64,000 nt of DNA, taken from contig CM027385.1 in NCBI GenBank assembly GCA_015680905.1, forward strand, positions 21,272,501 to 21,336,500. The letters are read 5' to 3'. This DNA comes from Coptis chinensis. Lineage: Eukaryota; Streptophyta; Magnoliopsida; Ranunculales; Ranunculaceae. The position numbers were made by a program, and so were the translations under genes. Positions 22,430 through 33,474 of this stretch are shown one piece after another (within the stretch, counting starts at the first letter, position 1; the number at the start of each line of letters is the position of its first letter). The notes under the pieces are model-generated. The model saw nothing but the letters and a program-made list of their open reading frames with translations, was not told where the DNA came from and made no database searches.

Positions 22430-22810
22430 GTGATATATGTTGTGTCCTTAAAACTGTCGTATATAAGAACTGTTGAAGGTTACGGTTTCACAAAACAAAA
22501 TGGTGAAAATCAAATTTGTGCTGAGAGATTCTTCTGCGTGCTCCATTCCCATTGTTTAGACTGTTTAGACAAATCAAAGTTGGTTTATCGTGAGTGGGAA
22601 AATCTGAGGTTTAAACCATCATTCGTAACCGATTACCTTTTGAAGACAAGAACTATTCTCAGTTACATGATTCAGACTGAACATTGTTTTGAAATGCATC
22701 TTACAAAAAAATTGGAGCTTCACATTTTACTTTATAATTTTTGGAGTAAATCTGAAAGGTTTGACTTGGAAAATTTGTATTATATGTCGAGGTGGTGTGA
22801 TACAATTTGA
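22430..22810 (+). pseudogene. F-box-like protein fragment (copy A)
   Basis: The predicted sequence LDKSKLVYREWENLRFKPSF then VTDYLLKTRTILSYMIQ parallels the copy at 31175 (LQKSKFVSNDWESLGYESSF, ITDFVLKNKAFLSYMIQ), the pattern just after the F-box helices in plant F-box proteins (subunits that bring targets to SCF ubiquitin ligases). The F-box start itself is degraded (CAERFFCVLHSHCLDCL), and the C-terminal associated domain is missing after about residue 110. A decayed paralogue with no function expected. Confidence 0.55.
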
Positions 22811-23734
22811 CTACAAATAAGGTTTTGGCTGTCAAACCAATCCCAAAGATAGTTATAACTTTGTAGGAATTACACGATTGCAGCCTTAAATTGCCACCAC
22901 TACAAAATGTAATTAGACCTTCTCCTATATGGACATGTTCTTAGAACGTTTACAATAGTTAGTTTTGTTGTTGCGTCAAATTGGGATTGTAAGACACTAC
23001 AATAAATACGCACCAACATTACAATTAAAAAGAACAAGTCTCCCAAAAAACGAAAGTACTCCCAGTGTATAAAAGCTACAAAACTTAAGTGAACTATTTA
23101 CCTCTGTTTTTTATATTAGTCTCCATGTCGAGGAACTCGTGTTCAGTAAAACCACATTCTATAAGGTCCTACGCCACGGTATTTCGGATGCAATCTCCAA
23201 GTCTTCCGAAGTCGAGGTGTTCACCATTGATTAATTGGTTTGCATATGCAAGTACAAAGGCTCCATAATTCCACTCATCATTTTGTTGAGCACAATCAAC
23301 ACGTTCGATTTTCCATTTGCGCTACAAGAATGCACGCTCTATTCCATTTTTGTCGTGCAATAGGAGTCCGTACGGGAGCAAAGTACAAAGCTTATTGATA
23401 GTCAGCATAGGGTCAATTACACTGGATTCCAAGGAATCGTAAACATAACATGTCCATATTTTAAAGTTGAAGACAACAATAATCTAGTGTTAGTTGTTTC
23501 CCACATTCAAAGCCATCATCAATCCCTTGGATTTTGTTGCATGCGGGATGTGACTGTCATCTTGAACCAAATCTTTTAAGGTCATGCTTAGGCCCCACGG
23601 GATTACCGAACTAGTTTTTGAAATCTTTTCTTCTATTGTTAAACTCCAATCATTCAGGCTGCACTCCAGTGTCCCATATAACGCCTCAATCGAAACCTGG
23701 ATTAATTGAGACATAAGTAAGTGGCACCACAGAG

Positions 23735-23950
23735 ATTCTCTTAAATGGATTATCCATTTACGGACATGTTATATAGTGTCTGAACATAGTGATTGCGCGT
23801 CTTGAAATGCTTATTTAATGTTTTTCCCACGACCATGTAATAAGCGTAAATGAAAAAGTATTTCAAGGTACTATATAAGTGGTTCAATACACTACATAAG
23901 TTGTCCAAGACACCATGTCCGTTAATGGATAATCCGTTTAAGAGAAGGCC
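23735..23950. repeat. Foldback element copy D
   Basis: GATTCTCTTAAATGGATTAT to GGATAATCCGTTTAAGAGAA then GGCC. Inner CCACGACCATGTAATAAGCG is the centre motif in the opposite orientation to copies A and B. It lies within Ulp1-like copy A. Confidence 0.78.
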
Positions 23951-24151
23951 TAATGCACATGGAAATGTGTTACAAATTACCGCGACGAGCGTGTCAGCGA
24001 GGATAGTGTATCTGCCATAAGGTGTCGATAGGAAATCTGGATCTGCAGTTTCATTATTATTCCACCTGTTCAATACATAAACAACCTGCGATAAAAAAGA
24101 CCAGAAAAAAAAAAAAAAAAAATGTGTCTGAGCGGGTTAACGGATTAGTAC

Positions 24152-24361
24152 AGGAATTTTCTTAAATGGATTATCCGTTTACATGAATTCTCTTGACACA
24201 ACTTATTTAGTGTCTTGAACAGTGTATTTAGTGTCTTGCCCACGACCATGTTAATAAGCGTAAATAAAAATTATTCAAGACACAATATAAGCTGTTCAAG
24301 CCACTAAATAAGTTGTTCAAGATACCATGTCCGTTAACGGATTATCCATTTAAGAGAAGGC
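24152..24361. repeat. Foldback element copy E
   Basis: GGAATTTTCTTAAATGGATT to GATTATCCATTTAAGAGAAG, with GTGTCTTGAACAGTG and TTCAAGACACAATATAAGC arms. It lies within Ulp1-like copy A, in the same orientation as copy D. Confidence 0.76.
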
Positions 24362-24822
24362 ATGCGGATTAGTAAATTGTCTTAATGTGTTTTCAAACCT
24401 CATCATTCAGCCATTGTTTGCCACAAAGCAAGTAGAAGCTCCTTAGATTAATGTCTAAGCCCCGGCCATAGCATCTGACTTTTATATTGTGTGCAACAAC
24501 TTTCACATTCGGCTGATCATGCTCCCACCAGTAATGTGCAATGAGGTAGGCAGAATTGGTCCATTTTGCAGGATCATAAGCAAGGGTTTCTAGATTCCAT
24601 ATTGTAGAGCTTCTCCTTATTAAGGGATTACTTTGAAAAGTCTGGCAAATCTTGTGATTGCATTTTTTTTGCCACTTCTTCTTCTCGTACACTAAATTTC
24701 TTCCACTAGGCCTCCTTCAGTGCTTTCCTTTTGTCAACTGGTAGTCGGTTGTATCGAATGAGCACAATACGTTCGACTGCATTCTGATAAGTTTAGTTTA
24801 GTTAAGTTAAGTTAAGTTAAGT

Positions 24823-24945
24823 TATTCAATACACTAAATAAGTTGTCTAGGACACCATGTACGTTAACGGATAATCTATTTAAGAAAAGGCCTGTAGGTA
24901 GTATACTAGTTGGCCCACGAACATGTCCATTTAAGAGAAAGCCTG
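24823..24945. repeat. Foldback element copy F, rearranged
   Basis: TTCAATACACTAAATAAGTTG, CCATGTACGTTAACGGATAAT and TTTAAGAAAAGGCC, then a second end fragment CATGTCCATTTAAGAGAAAG. Partial. It is preceded by a short (GTTAA)n run at about 24797-24825. Confidence 0.55.
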
Positions 24946-25479
24946 ATGGTTTGAGGTAACATAAAATAGTGCACATACATTTTTAGTTAAATTCAGAGCA
25001 CCTATAGGATCTTCAATCTTCTCAGCTTCACTATACCAAAACAAGATATCCTTAACGGTTTCTGGCTGTTACTAAAAAATTTTGTAACGCTTTTTATGCG
25101 TAACTGTTTGGGCATTATTAATGTGTTAATTTACTTAGTTACGGTTTTTCACCGTTACAAATTATTTATAGTAACGGTTATTTAGCGTAACTGAAATTAA
25201 TTACTAACGGTTTTTCACCAGCACGTGTGTTACTTATTTCTAACAATACTAACGGTTTCCTTTAGATTCTAACAGTTATAAAATGTAGGTTCCTTTAGCT
25301 ATTAGTAACGGTTTGTATAAGTTGGTAACGTTTGTTAAACGTAGAATATGTGTTACTAATTGAAGCATTTACTAACGGTTTTTTCACCCATTGCTAACGC
25401 TTTTACTTCCACGCAAGTGTTACTCAATTAAGATATTAGTAACGGTTTCTTGCCGTTACTAAACAATTTTGTATTTAAA

Positions 25480-26230
25480 AAAAAAATTATTTTCGCCGTG
25501 CCACGCATTTACCGCATTTACCTGCATAACATGCCTCCCTTTTATTTTTAATGAATTCCACAAAAGCTATCAATAAACATAAAACCTCACAAGTATATCT
25601 GATCAAATACTAATTTTTATTACTACCAAAAAGTCATACATAATGAATGAGTATGCGGATTTTGAAATTTACAACTTATCCGTAGACTTATCCAAAAATT
25701 TATTGATTGACCTGCCTTCAGTACTTCATTATGGCCAGTTAACAAAACCTCGTGACAGAATTTGCTGCAAAGAATGCCGGTAACACCTAGTAACCACGGT
25801 AACAATAAAGAATCAACTCCCAAGTATAGAAGACCAAAATGATAAGAGAATATAAGTTCTAGATCATACATTCACACCAAAATGATATTATATTGATATC
25901 ATATGCAAGAAAACACAAGTGCAAACTCACCTTTAACACACCCATGACATTAGCTAAGGAAGACTTCATCTCATTCATTTCCCACTTCAACTAATGTGTA
26001 GTCTGTGGAGATCTTTAAGTGCACAAGATACTTACGAATATAACGGAAAAAAATAAGAAAGTAGTGATATCATAGTTTCTACTTCACTTTGTCATAAATT
26101 TCTACCCATAAAAGACCTGAATAGACTCTCCCGAGGGTGTACCACATAGGATAAAAAAAGTTGAACTAAACATATAAATTAGATGTGAATGTCTTTCGTC
26201 AATAGGTAGGTAAGATATGCTCAAACTAAC
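25480..26230. other. CACTA interior without recognised gene
   Basis: Between the left subterminal repeats and the CAND1 exons. A possible minus-strand exon near 25935-26010 (MNEMKSSLANVMGVLK before GTGAG) is not recognised and could be chimeric cargo or old CACTA coding sequence. Confidence 0.35.
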
Positions 26231-27375
26231 CTTTACAGCAGTAAGACAAGTTATCTCATTACCCATCCGGTCAACGAGTACAGGGAGGCATGTAGGCAAT
26301 TCTGTTTGAAGATTATCACCAAAGGTTGAGATGACAAGGCCCACGCAAGAAATAGCACACTATTTAACTTCCTGAAATTAGAGCTCCCAAAAGTTATGTC
26401 ACAAAAATTCAGAAATAATGCATGCTTCTTCCATTCCCCCAGAAAAGAATCTAAAAAAACAAAATAGACAAAAGAACATCTATTGATATTTATCAAACCT
26501 AATCTTGATCTTAGTTTGCTAGATGTTTCAAGATGGCATTATAAATTGGATGGACATAAGGTTTAGAGTCAAAATCACAAGCCTGCAAAACATATATATC
26601 TTTACTTATCAAATATATATTATAATAACAATCGTTATTATTATTATTATTATTATTATTGCAAGAAATATATCATTTGAAAATTTTTGTCACCATCAAC
26701 TGCAACTACAATCACCTGAAAATTTAGGCGTACAACTCGGACAAGCTCCCCACATACTATTAAGGCCTCAGTAGTAACTTTGTAATACCGCTCACTAACA
26801 GCATACAATATAGGACTAGATAGGACTTGAGTGAAAAGTGCATCAGTGAAAATACTCAAATAATGTATCACATCATCATACACCTATGAAGTATTCCATC
26901 ACTTTGAATTGGAATACTAAATTGAGGCCGTACATAACTACATACATGTTACAAATGAGAGATCTACCTGCAACAAATAACACTTAGAGTCTAGGATGAG
27001 ACTATTCAAAGGAAACTCTTAGAAGCTAAAAGATTTGAAACTGCTGCTCATTTCCAAACAATCAAAAATAATGAAAAACGTTTGATGGCAGTATGACATA
27101 ATTTCTATTGGTACCTTTATGTAAGGGTGGAAAACCGAAGGTGAGTATGAAGCCATAACCAATCTCGTAAAAATAAGAGCCTCAATCTTTAGATTTGAGG
27201 TAGAAGATTTGTCCTAGAAAAGAAAGGTGAATGCACGGATGAGTAAAAAAGCTCAGTAAACGAGCCAATCACTTAAAAATAGAACAAAAGGTGATACTTA
27301 CATTTAAGGCTTTTTCAATACCAGAAACAACTGAACCAATATGGTCAGCAAGACAGTCTGGCAACACCACAACGA
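26231..27375 (-). pseudogene. CAND1-like: CAND1 (cullin-associated NEDD8-dissociated protein) exon fragment
   Basis: Minus-strand exons in gene order: VVLPDCLADHIGS, GIEKALN (about 27375-27302); SNLKIEALIFTRLVMASYSP, VFHPYIK (27213-27115); LSSPILYAVSERYYKVTTEA, ELVRVVR (about 26840-26716); DSKPYVHPIYNAILKHL (about 26577-26520); STFGDNLQTELPTCLPVLVD, MGNEITCLTAVK (26371-26231). CAND1 is a HEAT-repeat protein that exchanges substrate receptors on cullin-RING ligases. Borders are GT-AG and introns are kept, so capture was at DNA level. TAG in the last exon (QEVK-stop-CAIS), missing 5' and 3' parts, and a disrupted first-exon start show it is a fragment. Confidence 0.88.
26634..26660 (+). repeat. 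(TTA)n microsatellite
   Basis: About nine consecutive ATT/TTA units inside an intron of the CAND1 fragment. No function implied. Confidence 0.9.
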
Positions 27376-28209
27376 GTTAAAGATGGAAAAACAGTTCAAG
27401 GCTCCACCCTCCGGGACCGGCAGTGCAAACCAATTATATTGATTTGCACAGGCGGAGTTAAAAATGGGTTAGTACTTTCTTCAACCTACTAAGCAAACAA
27501 GCATGCATATACTGGAATCAAATTGAATTTTTCATTGAAGGAACACAAGATATCAAAATAAAAATCGCACCTTTGGTTACAATTGAAGCAACTAACACCA
27601 AAGTTTAGTTGTGAACTAAACACAAACCCAAAAAAAAGGAAGGCAAAATGGTCGGTGTTGATGAAGGGTGGTCCGGCGGTGTTGATGAAGGGTGGTGGCG
27701 GTTGTTGTAAAAGGTGGTCGTGGCTAGAGAGAGAGAGAGGGGAAGAACAAAGATAGAGGCGATGAAAACTATAAAAAAAAAAAGAGAATTAGTTTAAGAG
27801 GGAGAAGAGAAACGAGCGCGATGTTTCAATTGTTTTTAATTCCCCCTCACTGAAACTTTTAATTTATTTATTTATTTTCTAATATTATTTTAACCTTTAC
27901 GGTTTTTAGTCGAAGCAAAACTTTCAAAATACGTTACCAATTAATTCTCAAATAAGATAAAATTAAAGCAACACTTTCTGAACCATTTAAACGCCCAAAA
28001 ACCGTTAGGAACCTAGTTACGTTGGGAAAACGTTAGGAACTAAAATATCTGGGTGTTAGTAATATACTATTTTGGTGTAGTGCTTCCTAATAAAATATGG
28101 CCAGTGTCAATAAAATAGACTCAAAATAAGACATACAGTAAACATAAATATATATGCTTCTGACGAAACTATATGATCTGTCCATCTAATAGCAAGCCAA
28201 CAACAACAC

Positions 28210-31026
28210 ATGTACAAGAATCTATCAGGGCTGACCAGACGCCTTTCCAGTACCGTCCTCATTGTCATTGAAGTCCAGTTCTCAACCACTGGAACCTATA
28301 AGAATGTACTCTGCAAGCATAATTCCACACTCCAAGAAATCCTTTGCAATTCTTCGTCGGATGTATAGTTTATGCTTGGGGTAAAAAACTGGTGGCATAT
28401 TCCTCAGAAGACAGTCAGGAAAGGCCAACACAAATTCCCCACAACTGTTGTCATCAGTTTGTTTTGTGCAATCAACAAACACAACCTTCCACTTTGTAGA
28501 CAATTTCGACTGATCGATTATGGCTCTGTTGAAAGCCAACACACCGTAAGGCAATATGGATAGCAGCTTCTCCTAAGTCGGTCTCGGGTCAAGCTCTCCC
28601 TGCTCAACATTATCAACAATAGAATCAAAAATCTCAACAGACCAGTCTCTAAAGTTGAGTTCAACAAGAATCCAGTGCATGTTCGCGACGTTAACCGTCA
28701 TCATCAGCCTCTGGGTCTGGGCTATCTCCTTAACGAACGAAAGGAAAACCCTTGTCATGTTGCCCGCCATCAAGGAGCCTCCCAATAGAGTGTCTTTGAC
28801 ATTTTTTATTTTGTCCTCCAAATTGATTGCCTCATCATTGAGTGTGGCTGCCAAAAGGTCGTGACAATTACATAAACAACGTTGTAGTAACAATAATTGA
28901 TTAATGGAGGACCTCATAATTGGTGAGAGGAAGAAGTACCAATAATAAAGTTATGTACATTACAGAAAAGAATGACGCAGATACAATGTTGTACTTTGGT
29001 TCATGTCCGCCCAGACCATCTTTATCGATGTACCAATGGCATAACAATTCCATGTACATATCCACAGTCTTCAAACCAGCAAACAAAACAATTAAGCAAA
29101 AAATTTAGGTAAGATATTAGCAAATAAACAGGTGAAAGATCAGTGAGAGAGACATATGAGATCATTGAGCCACCCATTGTTATACAAGGTGTAGAAGGTA
29201 CCAAGATTTATGTCATCTCGGTTGCCGTACCGTCTAACAGTCTGTACAGGGCTCATTTCATCTTGATCATGCAGTCTCCAGTAATATGTCACCCTTTGCG
29301 CAGTTGTAGTCAACTTCAAATAGTCATTGGGTAGTTTTTTCCTACTCGCAATCCCAGATTGTCTCTCTAGTAATCCTAAGCCTTGGTTGAAAACCATGAG
29401 AATCTTTTGTTGCCAAATACAGGCGACATCCTTTTCAAGTTGTGGTATGTTGGATTTGTCAAATGTTCCAGCTGACCTTCTCACCGTATCTTCCTGCCCT
29501 GTAGAAGCAGACACTGAGTTTCCTCCCACACCCTCATCGTCAGTCAAGTAACAATCTTCGTCTTCCCGTTCAATCACCGTCACCTGAATGACAATATGTT
29601 CAATCAAACAACTAAAAAGATAAACAAAGGAAAAATAGTAAAATAATTTTGAACAATTATATACATACTTAAAGTGATATAGGCCGCCTAAATCCTCAAC
29701 ATCATCTAGCACAACCGTAGAAGATTCAGCATCTAGCATAATATCCTTCCCATGAGCAGACTGGAAAAGAAAAAAAAAACAAAACAAAACAAAAAGCTTC
29801 ACTTAAATTGGACCTGCAGATGCTAAAATTTCACAGTTCAAATGCTAGAGACATTAAAAAGACCACCGGAGACATTATATAAGTTCAAACTGGAGATTGA
29901 CTATTGTAAACAAATTTCACCTTTGGAGAAATTTCTTTCATAATCCCACCATTTGTATTCCCGGCATCATCATCTACATCAAGCTGAACATCATCCTCTA
30001 CTGTCTTCCCTACATCATCATCCATTGGCTTCCCCACATTCTCATTAATAGAATGTCGAACCACATCATCCTCAACCATCTCGTCTCGTTCCCCACTCAC
30101 CATCACCTTTGGAGAAATTTCTTTCAGAATCCCATTATTTGTATTCCCGGCGTCATCATCCACATCAAGCTGAACATCATCATCCATTGGCTTCCCTGCA
30201 TCCTCGTTAACAGAATGCCGAACAAAGTCATCCTCAACCATCTCGTCTCGTTCTCCACTCACCGTCACCTGTATAACAATATGTTAAAAGTTCACAGTTC
30301 AAATGCTATAGACACTAAAAAGGCCACAGAGAAGACATTCTATAAGTTTAAGTACCATGTTTGGAATGTTCAGAGCATCTTCACCAATAATGTCCATGTC
30401 CTTAAAAGCTTCATTTTTTTTTGCTTCCCTCTGTCTGGAGTGGTTTTTGTTCAAGAAGTCCTTGCGCATGTGACTATTAGATATGCCTTTGGTTAAATGA
30501 TCGCCTACTCTTCTCTGCAGCTCGGGCTGACTCTGATTGATATGGCAATCTAGGTATTCGGAATTGGCTAACTGAGGCACCAAGTCCTCAGTTGGTTACC
30601 ATTGACTATGTCATCGTTCACATAATTAGTAGCTGCGCTGCATAGAGATCTCGGCTTCAACCCAAAGGTGGTGTTAATTTCATGAATAGTGTCCATAACA
30701 TTTTTTCTAGCTTCCACTTCATTTTCCTCACGCGTCTGAAATTAAACAATTGAACAATGCGAGGGGTAGTTGTTACTTTAAGTGTCTGCGCATATCAATC
30801 AAACCAACTAAGCCCAAATATAAAAATATGGAAAACATACAAGTCCTTCCATGATCCCATCATCTAGAAGAGGTAACAAATGTCTTTGGCCCCAATGAAG
30901 ATCAGCATCCCCTTCAGAAAACTCACTCAAAAAAGCATAAGGAGTTGTTAAAGACTCTAGTTCCATCCCCACGGCCCGTGAAAAACTGGTTAAATCTCTT
31001 GAATTTGAATTTCTATAAAAAACCAT
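28210..31026 (-). pseudogene. Ulp1-like C48 cysteine peptidase (copy B), catalytic residues kept
   Basis: Multi-exon minus-strand gene starting at MVFYRNSNSRDLTSF (31026). The first exon ends at GTATGT (30840). Later exons give TREENEVEARKNVMDTI, QLANSEYLDCHINQSQPELQ, an acidic repeat region (30270-29917), SVSASTGQEDTVRRSAGTF, YGNRDDINLGTFYTLYNNGW, VDMYMELLCHWYIDKDGLGG, and the catalytic core: VANMHWILVELNF (His), EIFDSIVDN (Asp), CTKQTDDNSCGEF (Gln and Cys). All four active-site residues of a Ulp1 fold are visible. A TAG at 28573-28575 and a TGA just after IGSSG interrupt it. Likely role of the ancestor: SUMO deconjugation. Confidence 0.78.
29917..30270 (-). repeat. Tandem repeat in Ulp1-like copy B acidic region
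   Basis: Two units of about 165-185 bp (30270-30102 and 30101-29917) each encode SGERDEMVEDD, RHS(V/I)NE, GKPMDDDV, VQLDVDDDAGNTN and KEISPKV. The second unit has an extra GKTVEDD insert. The repeat stays in frame, consistent with selection on the ancestor or recent slippage. Confidence 0.8.
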
Positions 31027-31174
31027 TTCAGTTACAACTTTTTAAAAAGCTGATCAAATAACTGAAAAACGAATCTGTAAATCCTATTTGAAAATATGCG
31101 TCCTTTCCATTCAAAAGTAAGCAAACACATGCATTACACAATGGCTTCATAGCTAGAAACTTTTTTCTCACACA

Positions 31175-32210
31175 ATGGCACTACTTCCTGAAGAAGAAGA
31201 CGCCAACCAGAGCCTCTACATCCCCCTTGAATTATGCCAAAAGATACTTGCACATGGTTCACTCCAATTGCTTCAGAAATCCAAATTTGTATCCAATGAT
31301 TGGGAGTCGCTCGGTTATGAGAGTTCATTCATAACCGATTTTGTTCTGAAGAACAAAGCATTTTTGAGCTACATGATTCAAACCAACCACTTTTTCGAAC
31401 TCTATACTTCCTTCATTTCAAACATTTCTCACATTCCACCAATTCCTACTCCAAATTTGGATTTCTGCCCAAATGGTGTTCGGATCATGGCATCTTCTAG
31501 TCAGGGTATTATTTTTCTATGTGAAGAGCATTTTAGAGACACCAAATGTTATGTATGCAAACCCACAACTCATCAATTGCGCATGTCAGTGCATTCAATT
31601 GAAACTTTACCATAGTCCGATTGTCTAAACCAAACCACCATACTGTAGTTCGAAGCCGAGACAATAAAAACAAGAGTGTCATTGTCCATTTCGTTAAAGT
31701 TTTCAACTCCAACATTTTGAACTGGAGAAGGTTGGAAAACCTATATTTGTCCTTCAACACTGAACACATTCAAATGCAGCCTGAAGTTTTAGCAAAGGGA
31801 CATCTACGCTAGTCTCTTTGGGACGCTGGAATTTTGGCATTCCATATTGGTGCTGAAGACTGGACAAAGGTGGCACTTCCCCTTACGACCTCCACCCCAA
31901 ACGGTTACGAACTCTTTCAATTCCAGGGCACTATTGCTATCACGTACACCTTCTGGAATTGTCCAATTTGTGATAGACAAATCGAACTCCACATATTGCA
32001 AGACTACAATGCTAGGGTGTGGAGTTGACCACTGGAGTTTCTCTTGAATCACTTGTATCAGACATGTCCTCGCCCAGAATTTGTTGACCTTTTCTCCATC
32101 GATGTTGTGCTCTTCAAGTGTGACTCCTAGCTAGTGTGGTACAACTTACGTACTAATAAAGTTGTGTCGGTCGAAAAAATCAAAAAATCAAGCAGTAGTA
32201 CAATCCTACC
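31175..32210 (+). pseudogene. F-box-like protein gene (copy B)
   Basis: Starts MALLPEEEDANQSLYIPLEL and CQKILAHGSLQLLQKSKFVS, an F-box-like helix pair, then DWESLGYESSFITDFVLKNK and the F-box-associated region (CPNGVRIMASSSQGIIFLCE, CYVCKPTTHQ). The frame is open to 31613; homologous-looking sequence then continues in other frames (VFNSNILNWRRLENLYLSF; WTKVALPLTTSTPNGYELFQ; ARVWS) to about 32210, with stops and frameshifts. It is divergent from Ulp1-like copy B with only about 150 bp between starts, so they may have shared a promoter. A first-half product of 146 residues could still be made. Confidence 0.62.
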
Positions 32211-32397
32211 CATAATGTCAGACTTCATTGCGTATGGAGGAATTTTCAACTAACCAGGGATGGAAACTTGTTAGAAGTCTACAACCAGTACTACAAAATT
32301 ACTATATATTTTATTTTGTTCTCAGTCTTTATCTAATTATGTATTTATATTGAACATTCCAGACTTATTGAAGGTTCTCAGTCTTTATGTTATCAAT

Positions 32398-32520
32398 CAT
32401 GTCCACATATAGTGTCTTTATGTTTTCATTTACGCTTATTACATGGCCTTGCGCAAGACATTTTATAAGTTGTGCAAATCACTATATAGCTTCGTAAAGA
32501 CACTATATAACATATCTTCA
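32398..32520. repeat. Foldback element copy G, incomplete
   Basis: CATATAGTGTCTTTATG, TTTCATTTACGCTTATTACA and GACACTATATAACAT are recognisable but both outer ends are missing. It is followed by a short tandem array of ATATCTTCATGTTACGTG-like units (32515-32600). Confidence 0.6.
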
Positions 32521-32654
32521 TCTGTATTACATATCTTCATGGTACGTGTTATATCTTCATGTTTTTTTTTATAAGCGTGTCATATCTTCATGTTACGTGT
32601 CTAAAAATGGTTATATTGTCAAACTAAGCCTTGATACGCTTTAATTTTCAATTT

Positions 32655-32815
32655 GATAGATGCCTTGAACAGCTTATATAGTGTCTTGAACAACTTTATT
32701 ATTTACGCTTATTAGGTTGTTTGTGGCCAACTTATATATATGACACTACATAAGCTGTGTAAGACACTTTATAACATGTCCGTAAACTGAAAGTCAGTTT
32801 AAGAGAAAGCTTGTT
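32655..32815. repeat. Foldback element copy H
   Basis: TGCCTTGAACAGCTTATATAG, ATTATTTACGCTTATTAGG, GACACTACATAAGCTG and ACATGTCCGTAAACTG to GTTTAAGAGAAAGC. The left outer end is missing; the right end is intact. Confidence 0.65.
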
Positions 32816-33039
32816 TTTTAGCCCATATCTTCTGTTGCAGTGCAGTTAGAGAAAGGTGTCAGCAAAATAACCAAGTACATAGCGCAACATGCAAATCAAC
32901 CTAGTACATATATACATGGCGAATAAGAACAACCTAACCATATACATAAGCAAAAATATTCATATACAATAAGAACAACATAAGAAAAATATCCATGTAC
33001 ATCGTTTTTGCACCTACAACAGGAAAATCAACCTAACCA

Positions 33040-33474
33040 CTAGAGCAATAAGAACAACAAGTAGGCCAATAATGACGAGAGCCATGTTCCTAAGTAAAAC
33101 TGATTGGCTATTGTGCTCGGTATGAGAGCCATGCAAGTCTCCCCTGTAGTAATGATGACCGTGGGTATGGGTTGTACGGTTGCGGCTCGTACGATTGTCT
33201 GTTCTAATGTCTGATTGAACTCATTGTAGTAATTGTTTATTCCTTTCTTTCTAAGCAGGAACTCCGCCTCTTCGATAGAATTACATCCAATGTAGTCTTG
33301 GCCAAGAAATTTATGTACCTGTTCACGAATTATGAGAGTAAACGGAATTATGAGAATCCGGTTTGAAAAACATTAAAGGGAGAGAATTTTAGTTACCTGG
33401 TCCCTGCAGCTACTCCAGTGCTTGTATATACCTGGTTGCCACCCTCTAACGACCGCGTAGTAGAACTTTGCCAT
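33040..33474 (-). CDS. Viroplasmin / RNase H1 N-terminal domain protein with hydrophobic tail
   Basis: Two exons, 33474-33397 and 33318-33040, with a 78-bp intron (GTAACT to GAACAG), give an uninterrupted 118-residue protein. Residues about 4-46 match the small viroplasmin/RNase H1 N-terminal domain: YYAVVRGWQPGIYKHWSSC, then FLGQDYIGCNSIEEAEFL, keeping the G-PGIY-W--C and GY/IG-----EA pattern that binds RNA/DNA hybrids or dsRNA in RNase H1. The RNase H catalytic part is absent. The C-terminus (GTWLSSLLAYLLFLLL then stop) is a strong transmembrane or tail-anchor segment. No stops or frameshifts, unlike every neighbour. It lies between F-box-like copy B and the right arm of the MULE. Function unknown; binding to nucleic acid at a membrane is only a guess. 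Confidence 0.68.

Larger units (their letters stand above)
23100..25025 (-). pseudogene. Ulp1-like C48 cysteine peptidase (copy A), inactive
   Basis: Minus-strand exons: EAEKIEDPIGALNLTKN (25025-24975, cut at its start by the CACTA element), RIVLIRYNRLPVDKRKALK and FSVREEEVAKKMQ (about 24790-24690), YDPAKWTNSAYLIAHYWWEH and CYGRGLDINLRSFYLLC (24690-24400), then the catalytic region. Ulp1-type enzymes remove SUMO-like tags. Here the His-Trp pair reads H-stop, YDSLES supplies the Asp, and the catalytic Cys site reads NDEWNYGAFVLAY, Tyr where Cys is required. There are several other stops. Two foldback copies (23735-23950 and 24152-24361) interrupt it. Confidence 0.75.
25029..28082. mobile_element. 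Non-autonomous CACTA element carrying CAND1 exons
   Basis: Left end CACTATACCAAAACAAG (25029) and right end, inverted, CACTACACCAAAATAG (28082), flanked by 3-bp target copies CTT (25026-25028 and 28083-28085). The subterminal zones (25050-25470 and 27890-28070) are packed with short repeats of the type TAACGGTTT/AACCGTTA, typical of CACTA transposase binding sites. No transposase gene is seen. The interior holds at least five minus-strand exons of a CAND1 gene with their introns. It splits an exon of Ulp1-like copy A. Confidence 0.9.

Noticed and set aside
29897..30496. Plus-strand 199-codon frame opposite Ulp1-like copy B
   Set aside because: The minus strand here encodes an in-frame acidic repeat with matching splice sites; the plus-strand frame is its shadow.
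33040..33474. Integrated caulimovirus remnant, because of the viroplasmin domain
   Set aside because: The gene has a spliceosomal intron and a short cellular RNase H1-like domain, and no other caulimovirus gene lies nearby. A host-derived or transposon gene is more likely.
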